Positions 19,326 through 27,960 are shown, counted from the first letter of the stretch. The stretch: DNA of 64,000 nucleotides from Pseudomonas sp. MWU16-30317 (GCF_020515695.1 NZ_JAIWJA010000001.1:434001-498000), one strand, 5' to 3'. Notes: generated from the letters alone by a model not told the origin. Translations and numbers: made by a program.

Positions 19326-20765
19326 ATGAATGTTTTCAAGCCGTCGCGTCTGTGTTTGGCCCTGGCCGTCGCCGCCGCGATGAGTGGCTGCATGGTCGGC
19401 CCGGACTATCAGCGCCCCAGCGCCCCGGTGTCGGTGGCGTTCAAGGAAGCCGCGGGCTGGAAGGCCGCCAGCCCCCAGGATGAACTGCCCAAGGGCCCGT
19501 GGTGGGCGCTGTATCAGGACCCGCAGTTGAGCGCGCTGGTGGCCCAGGTACAGCTCAATAACCAGAACGTCGCTCAGTACGCGGCGCAATACCGCCAAGC
19601 GCTGGCGCTGGTGCGTGGATCGCGGGCCGAGTTGCTGCCGACTGTCTCGGCCACCGGCGCCACCACCCGCAGCGAGACCGGCACCGGATCGAGCGGTTCG
19701 AGCAGTGCTGGCAGCGCAGGCGGCCCCAGCAACGAGCACTCGGCGACGTTGAGCCTGAGCTGGGAGGCCGATATCTGGGGCAAGCTGCGCCGTACTGTCG
19801 AGGAAGATCGCGCCAGTGCCCAGGCCAGCGCCGCCGATCTGGCCAACGCGACCCTCAGCGCGCAATCGTCATTGGCCCAGGATTACTTCCAGCTGCGCAT
19901 TCTCGATCGGCGCATTGCGCTGTATGAGGACACCATCAAGGGCTACGAGCGTTACCTGCAGATCATCCAGAACAAGTACGACGAGAACATCGTTTCGCGC
20001 GCCGACCTGTCCACCGGCAAGACTCAGTTGCACAGTGCCCGGGCGTCGATGCTCGATCTGCAATGGCAGCGCGCGCAGTACGAGCATGCCATCGCCTTAT
20101 TGATGGGCAAGGCGCCGGCGGATTTCAGCCTGGCGGCGGATGCCAAGTGGGCTTACCACGTGCCTCAGGTGCCGCTGGGTGTGCCGAGCCGTTTGTTGGA
20201 GCGGCGCCCGGACATCGCCGCGGCGGAGCGGGAAATGGCAGCCTCGAACGCTGCGGTCGGGGTGGCCACTGCGGCCTATTATCCGGACCTGACGCTGAGT
20301 GCCAGTGGCGGTTATCAAAGCTCGACCATGAGCAATCTGTTCTCCTTGCCCAATCGCTTCTGGTCCATCGGCCCGAGCCTGACCGGTACGTTGCTGGACT
20401 TCGGCAAGACCAAGGCGACGGTGGAGCAGGCGAGGGCGGCTTACGATGCTTCAGTGGCGTCGTATCGACAGACGGTGCTGACCGGTTTGGGCGAGGTGGA
20501 GGATTATCTGGTCGAGCTGCGGACATTGGAGCCGGAATTGGTGGCGCGTCGCACTTCTGCAGAGGCGGCGGAGGATTCCGCGTCGGTCAGCCGGGATCAG
20601 TATGAAGCCGGGGTCATCGACTATCTGGATGTGGCGACGACGCAGGCGACGAGTCTTAGTGAACGGCAGACGTTGCTGAGTTTGGTGGGGACCCAGTTGG
20701 TGACTAGCGTGCAGTTGCAGGCGGCTTTGGGTGGGTCTTGGGAGGGGGCGAACGCTGGGCAGTGA
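19326..20765 (+). CDS. opmB: Outer-membrane efflux lipoprotein OpmB-like (NodT family)
   Basis: Its 479 residues start at ATG 19326, with GAAGGTTATCCC before it; the open frame from 19305 is not needed. The lipobox is in AAAMSGCMVGPDYQRP. Two outer-membrane efflux protein repeats follow, with the helix motifs NQNVAQYAAQYRQALALVRG and VGVATAAYYPDLTLSASGGY. A Gly/Ser-rich loop (GTGSSGSSSAGSAGGPS) is probably extracellular. It is the fourth gene of the mux operon and forms the exit duct. Confidence 0.92.
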   Translation: MNVFKPSRLCLALAVAAAMSGCMVGPDYQRPSAPVSVAFKEAAGWKAASPQDELPKGPWWALYQDPQLSALVAQVQLNNQNVAQYAAQYRQALALVRGSRAELLPTVSATGATTRSETGTGSSGSSSAGSAGGPSNEHSATLSLSWEADIWGKLRRTVEEDRASAQASAADLANATLSAQSSLAQDYFQLRILDRRIALYEDTIKGYERYLQIIQNKYDENIVSRADLSTGKTQLHSARASMLDLQWQRAQYEHAIALLMGKAPADFSLAADAKWAYHVPQVPLGVPSRLLERRPDIAAAEREMAASNAAVGVATAAYYPDLTLSASGGYQSSTMSNLFSLPNRFWSIGPSLTGTLLDFGKTKATVEQARAAYDASVASYRQTVLTGLGEVEDYLVELRTLEPELVARRTSAEAAEDSASVSRDQYEAGVIDYLDVATTQATSLSERQTLLSLVGTQLVTSVQLQAALGGSWEGANAGQ

Positions 20766-20790
20766 TTTTTGCTGGCTGGGGATTGGGGTG

Positions 20791-21016
20791 GTTCTGCTTT
20801 CGAGCCGGCCTTGGGGTCGCGGCCCCCGCCATTGGCCCTTCGCTTTGGCTCAGGGTGCCCGCGCTTCGACGCACTGGCGAGGGGCACGCCCCGATGGGCC
20901 TTCCTTGGCCCAACGGGGCTTAGCCGGCATCCATGCCGGCTATCCCCTCGCCAGTGCGTCGAAGCGCGGCCTGCTGGAAGGGGGCCGCGACCCCAAGGCC
21001 GGCTCGAAAGCAGAAC
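20791..21016. repeat. Large nested palindromic element A (226 bp)
   Basis: The outer arms 20791-20827 and 20980-21016 are 37/37 complementary. Nested inside are 24/24 complementary arms 20861-20884 and 20944-20967 (core CGACGCACTGGCGAGG), and a small GCCGGCAT-C-CATGCCGGC-type stem near 20931. Open frames through it exist on both strands but change with each arm and look like shadows. It follows opmB by 25 bp. The internal words CCATTGGCCCTTCGC and GGCTCAGGGT occur again, inverted, in element B, so both belong to one repeat family, possibly a non-coding mobile (MITE-like) element. Confidence 0.9.
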
Positions 21017-21079
21017 AGTGATATTTGTGTTGTTACTCCAAAAAAGCTCTTTTTGGAGGGCACTTAAATCTCGGCTGGT

Positions 21080-21290
21080 CCTTTGCTGCGGGCCTGTGCG
21101 GCCGCCCCTCCAGCAGGCCGCGTGGAGGCGCCTGAAGAGAGGGAGATCCCGGCAGGATGCCGGGTCAGGCGCGTTGGGCCATGGAAGGCCCGTTGCGCCG
21201 TGCCCTCTCTTCAGGTGCCGGAACGCGGGTACCCTGAGCCTAGGCGAAGGGCCAATGGGCAGGGCGAGCCGCACAGGCCCGCAGCAAAGG
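21080..21290. repeat. Large nested palindromic element B (211 bp)
   Basis: The outer arms 21080-21102 and 21268-21290 (CCTTTGCTGCGGGCCTGTGC core) are 23/23 complementary. The nested arms 21131-21143 and 21203-21215 are CCTGAAGAGAGGG and its complement. The stretch 21223-21257 is close to the reverse complement of part of element A (ACCCTGAGCC...GCGAAGGGCCAATGG), so B is a diverged relative in opposite orientation. With element A it fills the 630-bp gap between opmB and the transporter genes; I see no gene in the gap. Confidence 0.87.
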
Positions 21291-21395
21291 GCCACACACC
21301 ACTGTCAACGCCCCACCTTTAGAGTTGAATTTGAGGGCCTCTTCACCACCGAACGCGCAACCTTGCGCCCCAGTGCGGGTATCAGATTCAGCGGT

Positions 21396-21782
21396 TCACC
21401 CCTCGGCACCTTCAGCCATCACGCCAATGCCTGCAACGATCACCAGGCCCCCCAGCCAATGCAGGCCGCTGATGTGTTCGCCCAGCCCAAGCCAGGAGCC
21501 CAGCAGCACCGCGACGAACACCACCGAGCTCAACGGGAAGGCCTTGGACAACGTGGTAATTCGCAGAATCAGCATCCAGGTAAAAAACGAAAAGACGTAG
21601 CACGCCACGGCGATCAGTACGCCGGGGCTGCTCAGTGCGGTCTTCAGCCAATCCAGCCCCATGGGCAGGCTGGTCAGGCTTGCGCTGCCGATCTTCATGG
21701 CAAGCTGGGCGACGCTCTCGGAGCCGATCAGCAGGGCCCACAAGCCGACGCCAGCGCTCTGCTTGGTGATGTGCATGGTCAT
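21396..21782 (-). CDS. Small SMR/EamA-like membrane transporter, subunit 2
   Basis: The 128-residue protein has four predicted transmembrane helices: GVGLWALLIGSESVAQLAMK, GVLIAVACYVFSFFTWMLIL, AFPLSSVVFVAVLLGSWLGL and GLHWLGGLVIVAGIGVMAE. Size and topology fit a small multidrug resistance or EamA half-transporter that must dimerise. It lies 25 bp downstream of a second gene of the same kind, so a heterodimer, as in ArnE/ArnF or EbrA/EbrB, is likely. The substrate is unknown. Confidence 0.75.
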   Translation of the reverse strand: MTMHITKQSAGVGLWALLIGSESVAQLAMKIGSASLTSLPMGLDWLKTALSSPGVLIAVACYVFSFFTWMLILRITTLSKAFPLSSVVFVAVLLGSWLGLGEHISGLHWLGGLVIVAGIGVMAEGAEG

Positions 21783-21807
21783 GATCAGGTCCAGTCAGTC
21801 AGGGGAT

Positions 21808-22179
21808 TCATTGCGTGGTACACACCAGCATCACCCCCGCGGTGATCAGCAAGGTGCCCATCCAGCGGCGGCGGCTGATGTGCTCCTTGAGCACCACGCG
21901 CCCGGCCACCACTACGCCGCAGTAGCTCAGCGCTGCGGCCGGAAACACCAGGCTCAACGGCGCCATGGACAGCACCGTCAGCCAGGTCACGAATTCCACC
22001 ACATAGGCCAGAATGCCGGTCCACAACAGCGGCGCAGCGAACAGTTGCCGGCAAAAGCCGAGCAGACGAAAACCACCCGCGAGCTCTGGCAGGGAGTCCA
22101 GGCCGAGCTTGAACGCCAGCTGCCCGACCACGTCGAGCGACACCGTCAAGGCGATGAGGGCAAAGAGAGTCAAGGTCAT
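21808..22179 (-). CDS. Small SMR/EamA-like membrane transporter, subunit 1
   Basis: ATG 22179 gives 123 residues; the longer open frame up to 22734 overlaps mipA out of frame and is rejected. It has four hydrophobic helices (LFALIALTVSLDVVGQLAFK, LLWTGILAYVVEFVTWLTVL, LSLVFPAAALSYCGVVVAG, WMGTLLITAGVMLVCTTQ), with VVLKEHISRRRW in the third loop. Its start overlaps the mipA stop as TGATG, so translation is coupled. It pairs with the next gene as a presumed two-subunit transporter. Confidence 0.75.
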   Translation of the reverse strand: MTLTLFALIALTVSLDVVGQLAFKLGLDSLPELAGGFRLLGFCRQLFAAPLLWTGILAYVVEFVTWLTVLSMAPLSLVFPAAALSYCGVVVAGRVVLKEHISRRRWMGTLLITAGVMLVCTTQ

Positions 22180-22964
22180 CAGAAGTGATACGCCACGGCG
22201 ACGTCGGCCTCGCCCTGATCGACCCGGCCGCGGGCCTTGACCAGGGTGCTGTCCGCCGCCGCGCCTTGCAGATGGGTCCAGCTCAGGTTGGTCACCAGCG
22301 ACCAATTGTCGAGCAACGGAAACTGCAGCGCCTGGCTCAGCACGGTGGCCTGCAGGCCGCCGCCGGCATGGTCGGTGCGCAGCCCGGATGCCTGTGCCTG
22401 TTGGGCATCGACGCCAAAAAACGTCTGCATCAGGGCGTGGTCGCTGAAGTGCGCGCTCACTTGGCTGCTGCCCATGATGCCGCGGTACACCGGGTAGTCC
22501 AGCTCGCCACCGAGCTTGCCGATCAGGCCGCCGTTGCCACTGCCGCCGCCCACCGTGCGCCCGGCCTGGGCCGAGACGTTCCACCAGGGTTGCGGGCTGT
22601 AGGCCACGAAACCTCCACCCACCAGCATGTCGTCGACATCGCCCAACCCCCGCAATGAACCGTTGGCCGTGCGACCGTCGAGGTGATTGATGAAGGGCCC
22701 GGCGCTCCAGCCGCCGCTGTGCAAGGCGCTCCACTGCAAGCCGTCGTCGCTGCTCAGCTCAACGTTGCCCCAGGTCACATCGAAGTAGGGCAGGGGGCGG
22801 GTTTCGTAGCGGCTGCCGCTGGGGTCATGGACCTCATAGCTGGCGCCAGCCCCGATGTCGCCGGTGAGGGGGGCGGCGCTGACCACGGCGCTGCCATCGA
22901 CAAGCACAGAGGCGCTGGCGCATAGGCCCACGATGAGCAAGGACAATGAAAAACGGGCGGGCAT
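22179..22964 (-). CDS. MipA/OmpV-family outer-membrane protein
   Basis: Its 261 residues start at ATG 22964, which has GGAG 9 bp upstream. A signal peptide (FSLSLLIVGLCASASVLVDG) is followed by the family N-terminus GDIGAGASYEVHDPSGS and RPLPYFDVTWGNVELSS. Alternating beta strands follow, and the protein ends in aromatic VAVAYHF, as expected for an outer-membrane barrel. MipA/OmpV proteins have been linked to peptidoglycan complexes, osmotic response and polymyxin tolerance. Here it is coupled to two small transporters, an arrangement whose job I do not know. Confidence 0.85.
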   Translation of the reverse strand: MPARFSLSLLIVGLCASASVLVDGSAVVSAAPLTGDIGAGASYEVHDPSGSRYETRPLPYFDVTWGNVELSSDDGLQWSALHSGGWSAGPFINHLDGRTANGSLRGLGDVDDMLVGGGFVAYSPQPWWNVSAQAGRTVGGGSGNGGLIGKLGGELDYPVYRGIMGSSQVSAHFSDHALMQTFFGVDAQQAQASGLRTDHAGGGLQATVLSQALQFPLLDNWSLVTNLSWTHLQGAAADSTLVKARGRVDQGEADVAVAYHF

Positions 22965-23036
22965 GATCCGCAACTCCAATCGGATGAATGCGCGCATCTA
23001 TCCCCATCGCCGCAGCCCGTGCAAGCACTCATGTTG

Positions 23037-23063
23037 TTTGTAGCGAGCTACAAAAATTGTAGC
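23037..23063. promoter_or_regulatory. Overlapping palindromes, candidate enhancer (UAS) for sigma-54 activator
   Basis: The site reads as three alternating half-sites: TTTGTAGC-GA-GCTACAAA (23037-23054, perfect) overlapping GCTACAA-AAA-TTGTAGC (23047-23063, perfect). It is centred about 110 bp upstream of the start site predicted from the sigma-54 promoter at 23138-23153, the usual distance for an NtrC-type activator. The operon it precedes encodes such an activator. The divergent mipA operon starts at 22964, so an effect there is also possible. Confidence 0.6.
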
Positions 23064-23137
23064 CCGGGGGCGGGAAATCCTTGCGCATTCACGTTCGAAA
23101 TGCCCGCAAGGCCCGGCCCGCTGGCGTTTGCCACAGC

Positions 23138-23153
23138 TGGCACAGTCCATGCT
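23138..23153 (+). promoter_or_regulatory. Sigma-54 (RpoN) -24/-12 promoter
   Basis: TGGCACAGTCCATGCT matches the consensus TGGCACG-N4-TTGCW, with the invariant GG and GC exactly 12 positions apart and mismatches at only two conserved positions. The predicted start site is near 23164, about 30 bp before the HAD-phosphatase ATG. Operon gene five is a GAFTGA-bearing sigma-54 activator, which supports the call. Confidence 0.72.
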
Positions 23154-23195
23154 CTAGCCTCGTTGCGCGCAACGTGCGCCGCATCAACGAGGACA

Positions 23196-23903
23196 ATGCA
23201 GATGCTGCAGTGGCATATCGTGTGTGACTTCGACGGGACCATCACCCGCAGCGATGTCATCGACAACATTCTTCAACGCTTCGCCGATCCTGCCTGGGAA
23301 GCGGTAGAAGACCAGTGGCTGGCCGGCAACATCGGTTCGCGTGAATGCCTGGGTCGCCAACTGGCGATGGTCAAGGCTACGCCCAGCGAGCTGCTGGGGT
23401 ATTTCGACAGCGTCGAGATCGATCCGGCGTTCCCCGATTTCGTCGATCACGTGCGCGAACTCGGCGCTTCCATCGAGGTGGTCAGCGACGGCATCGAACA
23501 AGCCATCGCGCGGATTCTGTCGCGCAACTACTGCAGCCTGCTGCCAATCATCGCCAACCGTCTGCGCCAGGCCGGCCCGGACGCCTGGAGCATCGATTTC
23601 CCCCACGCCAGCGACGCCTGTCGCGCGGCCTCGGGCAACTGCAAATGCAAGTCGACCCAGCCCGGCAAACGCGTGCTGGTGATTGGCGATGGCCAGTCGG
23701 ACATGTGCGTGTCCGCTGGCGCCGACTTCGTGTTCGCCAAAGGCCGCCTGGCCGAACACTGCGAACGCCAGGGCATCCCCTACGCGCGCTTCGATTCCTT
23801 CAGCGAACTTCCAGCGCTGCTGGCGCGCTTGCCACAGGCAGTCGCCGCACCCGCTCCTCACTACAGCCTCGAATCACAGGAACTCTTCCACCATGTCGGA
23901 TAA
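23196..23903 (+). CDS. HAD-IB phosphatase (MtnX/SerB-like)
   Basis: ATG 23196 or 23202 (GAGG upstream) gives about 235 residues; the longer frame from 23019 would span the promoter. HAD motif I is VCDFDGTIT (Asp11/Asp13), motif II the VVSDG stretch, and motif IV VLVIGDGQSDMCVSAGADFVFAKG. This resembles the MtnX/phosphoserine phosphatase branch. A cysteine-rich loop, CRAASGNCKC, precedes motif IV and may bind metal, as in MtnX. It is the first gene of a five-gene sigma-54 operon and overlaps the aminotransferase by 11 bp. The substrate is unknown; no other methionine-salvage genes are nearby. Confidence 0.82.
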   Translation: MQMLQWHIVCDFDGTITRSDVIDNILQRFADPAWEAVEDQWLAGNIGSRECLGRQLAMVKATPSELLGYFDSVEIDPAFPDFVDHVRELGASIEVVSDGIEQAIARILSRNYCSLLPIIANRLRQAGPDAWSIDFPHASDACRAASGNCKCKSTQPGKRVLVIGDGQSDMCVSAGADFVFAKGRLAEHCERQGIPYARFDSFSELPALLARLPQAVAAPAPHYSLESQELFHHVG

Positions 23904-25287
23904 ACGCATCGCAAGCCCCGAAGACCAGATCCTGCTGGACAAGGAAGCCAAGTATTGCTCCTTCGGTGACACCGTTCACTACGTCGAGCCGCCGCGCATT
24001 TTCAGCCGCTGCGAGGGCTCCTACGTGTACGACACCGAAGACCAGGCCTACCTCGACCTGCAAATGTGGTACTCGGCGGTCAACTTCGGCTACTCCAACC
24101 CGCGCTTGAACAACGTACTCAAGCAGCAGATCGACACCCTGCCGCAGATCGCCAGCCAATACCTGCACCGCGGCAAGATCGAACTGGCGGAAACCATCGC
24201 CGTCGACGCCAAGAAGAAATTCGGCCTGGACGGTCGCGTGCACTTCAACGTCGGCGGCTCGCAGTCGGTCGAAGACTCGCTCAAAGTGGTGCGTAACGCC
24301 TCGGGCGGCAAGAGCCTGATGTTCGCCTTCGAGGGGGGCTACCACGGCCGCACCCTTGGCGCTTCATCGATCACCTCCAGCTACCGCTACCGTCGCCGCT
24401 TCGGCCATTTTGGCGAGCGCGCGCAGTTCATCCCGTTCCCGTACCACTTCCGCGGCCCCAAGGGCATGACCAAGGAAGAATACGGCAGCCACTGCGTGCA
24501 GCAGTTCGCGCGGCTGTTCGAGACCGAATACAACGGTGTGTGGGATCCGAAAACCCAGCAGTGCGAATATGCGGCCTTTTACGTCGAGCCGATTCAGGGC
24601 ACCGGCGGCTACGTGATACCGCCGATGAACTTCTACAGCGAGCTCAAGCAGGTCCTCGACCAGCACGGTATTCTGCTGGTCGTCGATGAAATCCAGATGG
24701 GCTTCTACCGCACCGGCAAGCTATGGTCGATAGAGCACTTCGACGTCAAACCGGACATCATCGTCTTCGGCAAGGCACTCACCAACGGCCTCAACCCGCT
24801 GGGCGGCATCTGGGCCCGCGAAGAGCTGATCAACCCGGGCATCTTCCCGCCAGGTTCGACCCACTCCACCTTCGCCTCCAACCCGCTGGGCACCGCCGTG
24901 GGCTTGGAAATGTTCCGCATGACCAGCGAGATCGACTACGGCCGCATGGTCATGGAGAAGGGCAAATACTTCCTCGCCGGCCTCCAGGACCTGCAACGCC
25001 GCTACCCGATCATCGGCGACGTTGACGGACTGGGCCTGGCACTGCGCTGCGAGATCTGCAAGGAAGACGGCTTCACCCCGGACAAGGCCATGCTCGATCT
25101 CATGGTCGAAGAAGGCATGAAAGGCGATCTGGAAATCGACGGTCGCAAGCTGGGCCTGATCCTCGACGTGGGCGGCTACTACAAGAACGTCATCACCCTG
25201 GCGCCGTCGCTGGAAATCAGCTACGCGGAAATCGATCTGGCCATCGGCCTGCTCGATCGCCTGTTGCACCGAGTCTGCAAAAAATGA
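23893..25287 (+). CDS. Class-III PLP-dependent aminotransferase
   Basis: The protein has 464 residues. It has the PLP-phosphate region HFNVGGSQSVEDSLKVVRNA, the pyridine-N aspartate in LLVVDEIQMGFYRTG (Asp265) and the Schiff-base lysine in IIVFGKALTNGLNPLGG (Lys294). THSTFASNPLG completes the family set. It belongs to the omega/ornithine-type aminotransferases, but the exact amino donor cannot be told. Its start lies inside the phosphatase gene and its stop overlaps the start of the hydrolase gene (ATGA), so the three enzymes are translated together and probably act on one pathway. Confidence 0.9.
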   Translation: MSDKRIASPEDQILLDKEAKYCSFGDTVHYVEPPRIFSRCEGSYVYDTEDQAYLDLQMWYSAVNFGYSNPRLNNVLKQQIDTLPQIASQYLHRGKIELAETIAVDAKKKFGLDGRVHFNVGGSQSVEDSLKVVRNASGGKSLMFAFEGGYHGRTLGASSITSSYRYRRRFGHFGERAQFIPFPYHFRGPKGMTKEEYGSHCVQQFARLFETEYNGVWDPKTQQCEYAAFYVEPIQGTGGYVIPPMNFYSELKQVLDQHGILLVVDEIQMGFYRTGKLWSIEHFDVKPDIIVFGKALTNGLNPLGGIWAREELINPGIFPPGSTHSTFASNPLGTAVGLEMFRMTSEIDYGRMVMEKGKYFLAGLQDLQRRYPIIGDVDGLGLALRCEICKEDGFTPDKAMLDLMVEEGMKGDLEIDGRKLGLILDVGGYYKNVITLAPSLEISYAEIDLAIGLLDRLLHRVCKK

Positions 25288-26162
25288 ATTGTCCGGGAGT
25301 GGATCTGGGCGAGGGCGGCGCCGGTTTTGTAATCGGTAACGGCGCCGTCGCGGTGTTGCTTATCCACGGCCTGACGGGCACCCCGGCGGAATTGCGCCGG
25401 GTGGCCCAAGGGCTGGCCAAACGTGGCTGCACGGTGTTCGTGCCGACCCTGGCCGGGCATTGCGGCGACAATGCCGACTTGCGTGCCACGCGCTGGAGCG
25501 ACTGGTTCGCCAGCGCCCAGCGCGCGTTTGACGGTATCTGTGCGTTGTACGCGCAGGTGTTCGTCGGCGGTTTGTCGATGGGCTCGTTGTTGTCGATGTA
25601 CCTGGCGGCGCAAAACCCCGGGAAGGTCTCGGGGTTGCTGCTGTACTCGACCACGCTGCGCTATGACGGCTGGAACATGACGCGGCTGGCGCCGTTGTCG
25701 CCTTGGCTGATGCGCATCCCATTCGGGGTGCACCTGTGCAAGTTCGTCGAGAAGTCGCCCTATGGCATCAAGAACCCGCGCCTGCGAGCGATCATCGAGA
25801 AGCAGATGCTGGCCGGTGAAAGTGACAGCGCGGGCCTGTTGATGATGTCCGGGGTCAGCGTGCGCGAGTTGCATCGCCTGATCGCCAAGGTCAAGCAGAG
25901 CCTGCCGGGCATGACCACGCCAGCGTTGGTTCTGCATTCGCGCGAGGACGACATCACCAGCCCCTGGAATGCCGATTACATCGAACGACGCAGCGGCGGG
26001 CCGGTGACCAAGATCTTGCTCGACAACTGCTACCACATGATCACCGTAGACCTGGAATACCCCCGAGTCATCGCCCTCAGTGCCGAGTTTATCGACACCC
26101 TGCGACTCGAACAGGCGCCTGCCTCGGCACCTGTCTTGCAGTTGCAGGAATGCGCCTCTTGA
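25284..26162 (+). CDS. Alpha/beta-hydrolase, carboxylesterase-like
   Basis: The 292 residues include the oxyanion segment LLIHGLTGTPAELR and the nucleophile elbow GGLSMG (Ser98). The acid is in LVLHSREDDITSP (Asp222 or Asp223) and the histidine in NCYHMITVDLE (His251). This layout matches Est30-type carboxylesterases and monoglyceride lipases. It has no signal peptide and is therefore cytoplasmic. It is third in the operon, with ATGA overlap to the aminotransferase. It might hydrolyse an ester or amide intermediate of the same pathway; that is inference. Confidence 0.83.
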   Translation: MNCPGVDLGEGGAGFVIGNGAVAVLLIHGLTGTPAELRRVAQGLAKRGCTVFVPTLAGHCGDNADLRATRWSDWFASAQRAFDGICALYAQVFVGGLSMGSLLSMYLAAQNPGKVSGLLLYSTTLRYDGWNMTRLAPLSPWLMRIPFGVHLCKFVEKSPYGIKNPRLRAIIEKQMLAGESDSAGLLMMSGVSVRELHRLIAKVKQSLPGMTTPALVLHSREDDITSPWNADYIERRSGGPVTKILLDNCYHMITVDLEYPRVIALSAEFIDTLRLEQAPASAPVLQLQECAS

Positions 26163-26220
26163 GGCAGCCTTGGAGCCGACCGGCTCGAAGCGACCCGGCC
26201 CTGGACACAAGCGAGTAAGG

Positions 26221-27960
26221 ATGAGCGTCATCAGCGGCCTGCGCCGAATGTTTCGAGTGTCCCAATGGAGTCTGCAACGCCAGCTGGTCTTGGCGTTCTG
26301 GCTGGTCAGTGTGGTGCCGACCATGATCGCCGCGCAGCTGGCGGCGACGACGTTGTCGAGCATCTTCAACGCCAACGTGCGGGTGTGGCTCGAGGAGTCG
26401 ACCAAGATCGTCGAAGACGAAACCAGCGAAACCCTGCGCCAGAACACTCAGGTGGCGCAGCTGCTGCTGCACTACAGTCTCGGACAGGTGCCTGTCAGCG
26501 CCGAGCACCAACAGATGACCAACGACATCGCCAACGCCATGGGCGTCGACGTGGTGGCGTTGATCCGCATCAGCGACTACAAGGTGGTGTTCACCACGGC
26601 GTCCGACGCCGTGCTGCATCAGATCAAGGATCTGCCGGATGTCTCGTTGCAGATCGTCTACCAAGGCGACAACCCCACCGGCACCGTGGTCTCGCGGTTT
26701 CCGGCGACGCTGGACGGCAGCGATTACCAACTGGTGATTGCCAGCTACCTCGACCAGGGTTTTCTGACCAGCGTCGCCGATGTGCACTCGCTGGATTTAC
26801 GCCTGTACCTCAACAGTCCCCAGGGGCTGGCTGAAGTGTTCTCGACGCAAAAATTCGACGAGCACCCAAGCGGGATCCTGCCGCCGGAGATCGAACAGGT
26901 GCTGCGCACTTCGCGTGTGCCGAGCCCGCAGTCGACGGCGCGTTATGACGGCGTCTATCGACCGATCTTCAGCGACGATGGCGCGCTGCAGGGCGCCGTG
27001 TTCAGTGGTTTGCTCAAGCACTCGGCGCTGATGGGGGCGATCAACCAGAGCAACCTGTTCATGTTGCTGTTTTTGGTCGGTTCCGGGTTGTCGCTGGGCG
27101 TTGGCTGGTTGCTGGCCAGGCGCATTGCCCGGCCGCTGCGTGCACTGTCGCGCGGCGTGCGGGCGATTACCGCCGGCGATTACAGCCAGCGCGTCGAGGT
27201 GCCGGCTGGCGAGGAGCTGGCGGAGCTGAGCAGTACGTTCAACCTCATGGCTCAGGGCTTGAGCGATCTGCAGCACCTGGAAGCGCAACTGCGCCGTCGC
27301 GATCGCTTGCACACCCTGGGCGAAGTCGCCATGGGCCTGGCCCACGAGATCCGCAACCCGCTGGGCATCATCAAGACCGCCACGCAGTTGCTGCACCGCC
27401 GCGCGAGCCTGCCGGAAACCGACATGCGCCACCTCGAATACGTGATCAGTGAAGTGACCCGTATCAACGAGCTGATCACCGAGTTCCTCGAGTTCGCCAA
27501 ACCCAGTGCGCCGGTGCGCGCGGTGTTCGAGGCGCGGCCGTGGCTAGAGCAGTTGCTGGGCTTCTGCGGCCCGGAGCTGGCCAATCATCAGGTCGAAGCG
27601 ATCATTGACGACCAGGCGCCGGGGGCGACGCTGTATGCCGATTCGCGGCTCTTGCAGCAGGCCTGCCTGAACCTGGTGCTCAATGCCATCGACGCCATGC
27701 CCGAGGGCGGCACGCTGCGCCTGGGGATTGTCGTCAAGGGATCGATTACCCAGCTAAGCTTCACCGACACCGGCAGGGGAATCCCCACAGACATGCTCGA
27801 ACGTATCTTCAATCCCTTCGTCACCACCAAAGCCTCCGGTACCGGGCTGGGCCTGGCCAAGGTGTTTTCCATCATGGAGAGCCACGACGGCCGGGTAGAA
27901 TGCCTGAGCGTGCCGGGGCAGGGCGCCACCTTCAACCTCTATCTGAGTGCGCAGCCATGA
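26221..27960 (+). CDS. NtrB-type sensor histidine kinase with periplasmic domain
   Basis: Its 579 residues start at ATG 26221, with AAGG directly before it. TM1 is LVLAFWLVSVVPTMIAAQLA, and a periplasmic sensor of about 240 residues follows. TM2 is LFLVGSGLSLGVGWLLARR, then a HAMP linker. The H-box GLAHEIRNPLGIIKTATQLL has His375 as phospho-acceptor. The ATPase boxes are LNLVLNAIDAMPEGG, FTDTGRGIP and TGLGLAKVFSIMESH. The HEIRNPL H-box is typical of kinases that pair with sigma-54 activators. It overlaps the next gene (the response regulator) by ATGA. Confidence 0.92.
   Translation: MSVISGLRRMFRVSQWSLQRQLVLAFWLVSVVPTMIAAQLAATTLSSIFNANVRVWLEESTKIVEDETSETLRQNTQVAQLLLHYSLGQVPVSAEHQQMTNDIANAMGVDVVALIRISDYKVVFTTASDAVLHQIKDLPDVSLQIVYQGDNPTGTVVSRFPATLDGSDYQLVIASYLDQGFLTSVADVHSLDLRLYLNSPQGLAEVFSTQKFDEHPSGILPPEIEQVLRTSRVPSPQSTARYDGVYRPIFSDDGALQGAVFSGLLKHSALMGAINQSNLFMLLFLVGSGLSLGVGWLLARRIARPLRALSRGVRAITAGDYSQRVEVPAGEELAELSSTFNLMAQGLSDLQHLEAQLRRRDRLHTLGEVAMGLAHEIRNPLGIIKTATQLLHRRASLPETDMRHLEYVISEVTRINELITEFLEFAKPSAPVRAVFEARPWLEQLLGFCGPELANHQVEAIIDDQAPGATLYADSRLLQQACLNLVLNAIDAMPEGGTLRLGIVVKGSITQLSFTDTGRGIPTDMLERIFNPFVTTKASGTGLGLAKVFSIMESHDGRVECLSVPGQGATFNLYLSAQP

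Noticed and set aside
20621..21845. Several frames (up to 358 residues) running through the two large palindromes
   Set aside because: They read the palindrome arms in both directions, producing the same peptide words twice, with no start signal; treated as repeat artefact.
21808..22734. 308-residue frame fused upstream of the second small transporter
   Set aside because: The upstream 185 codons overlap mipA out of frame; the four-helix protein starts at 22179.
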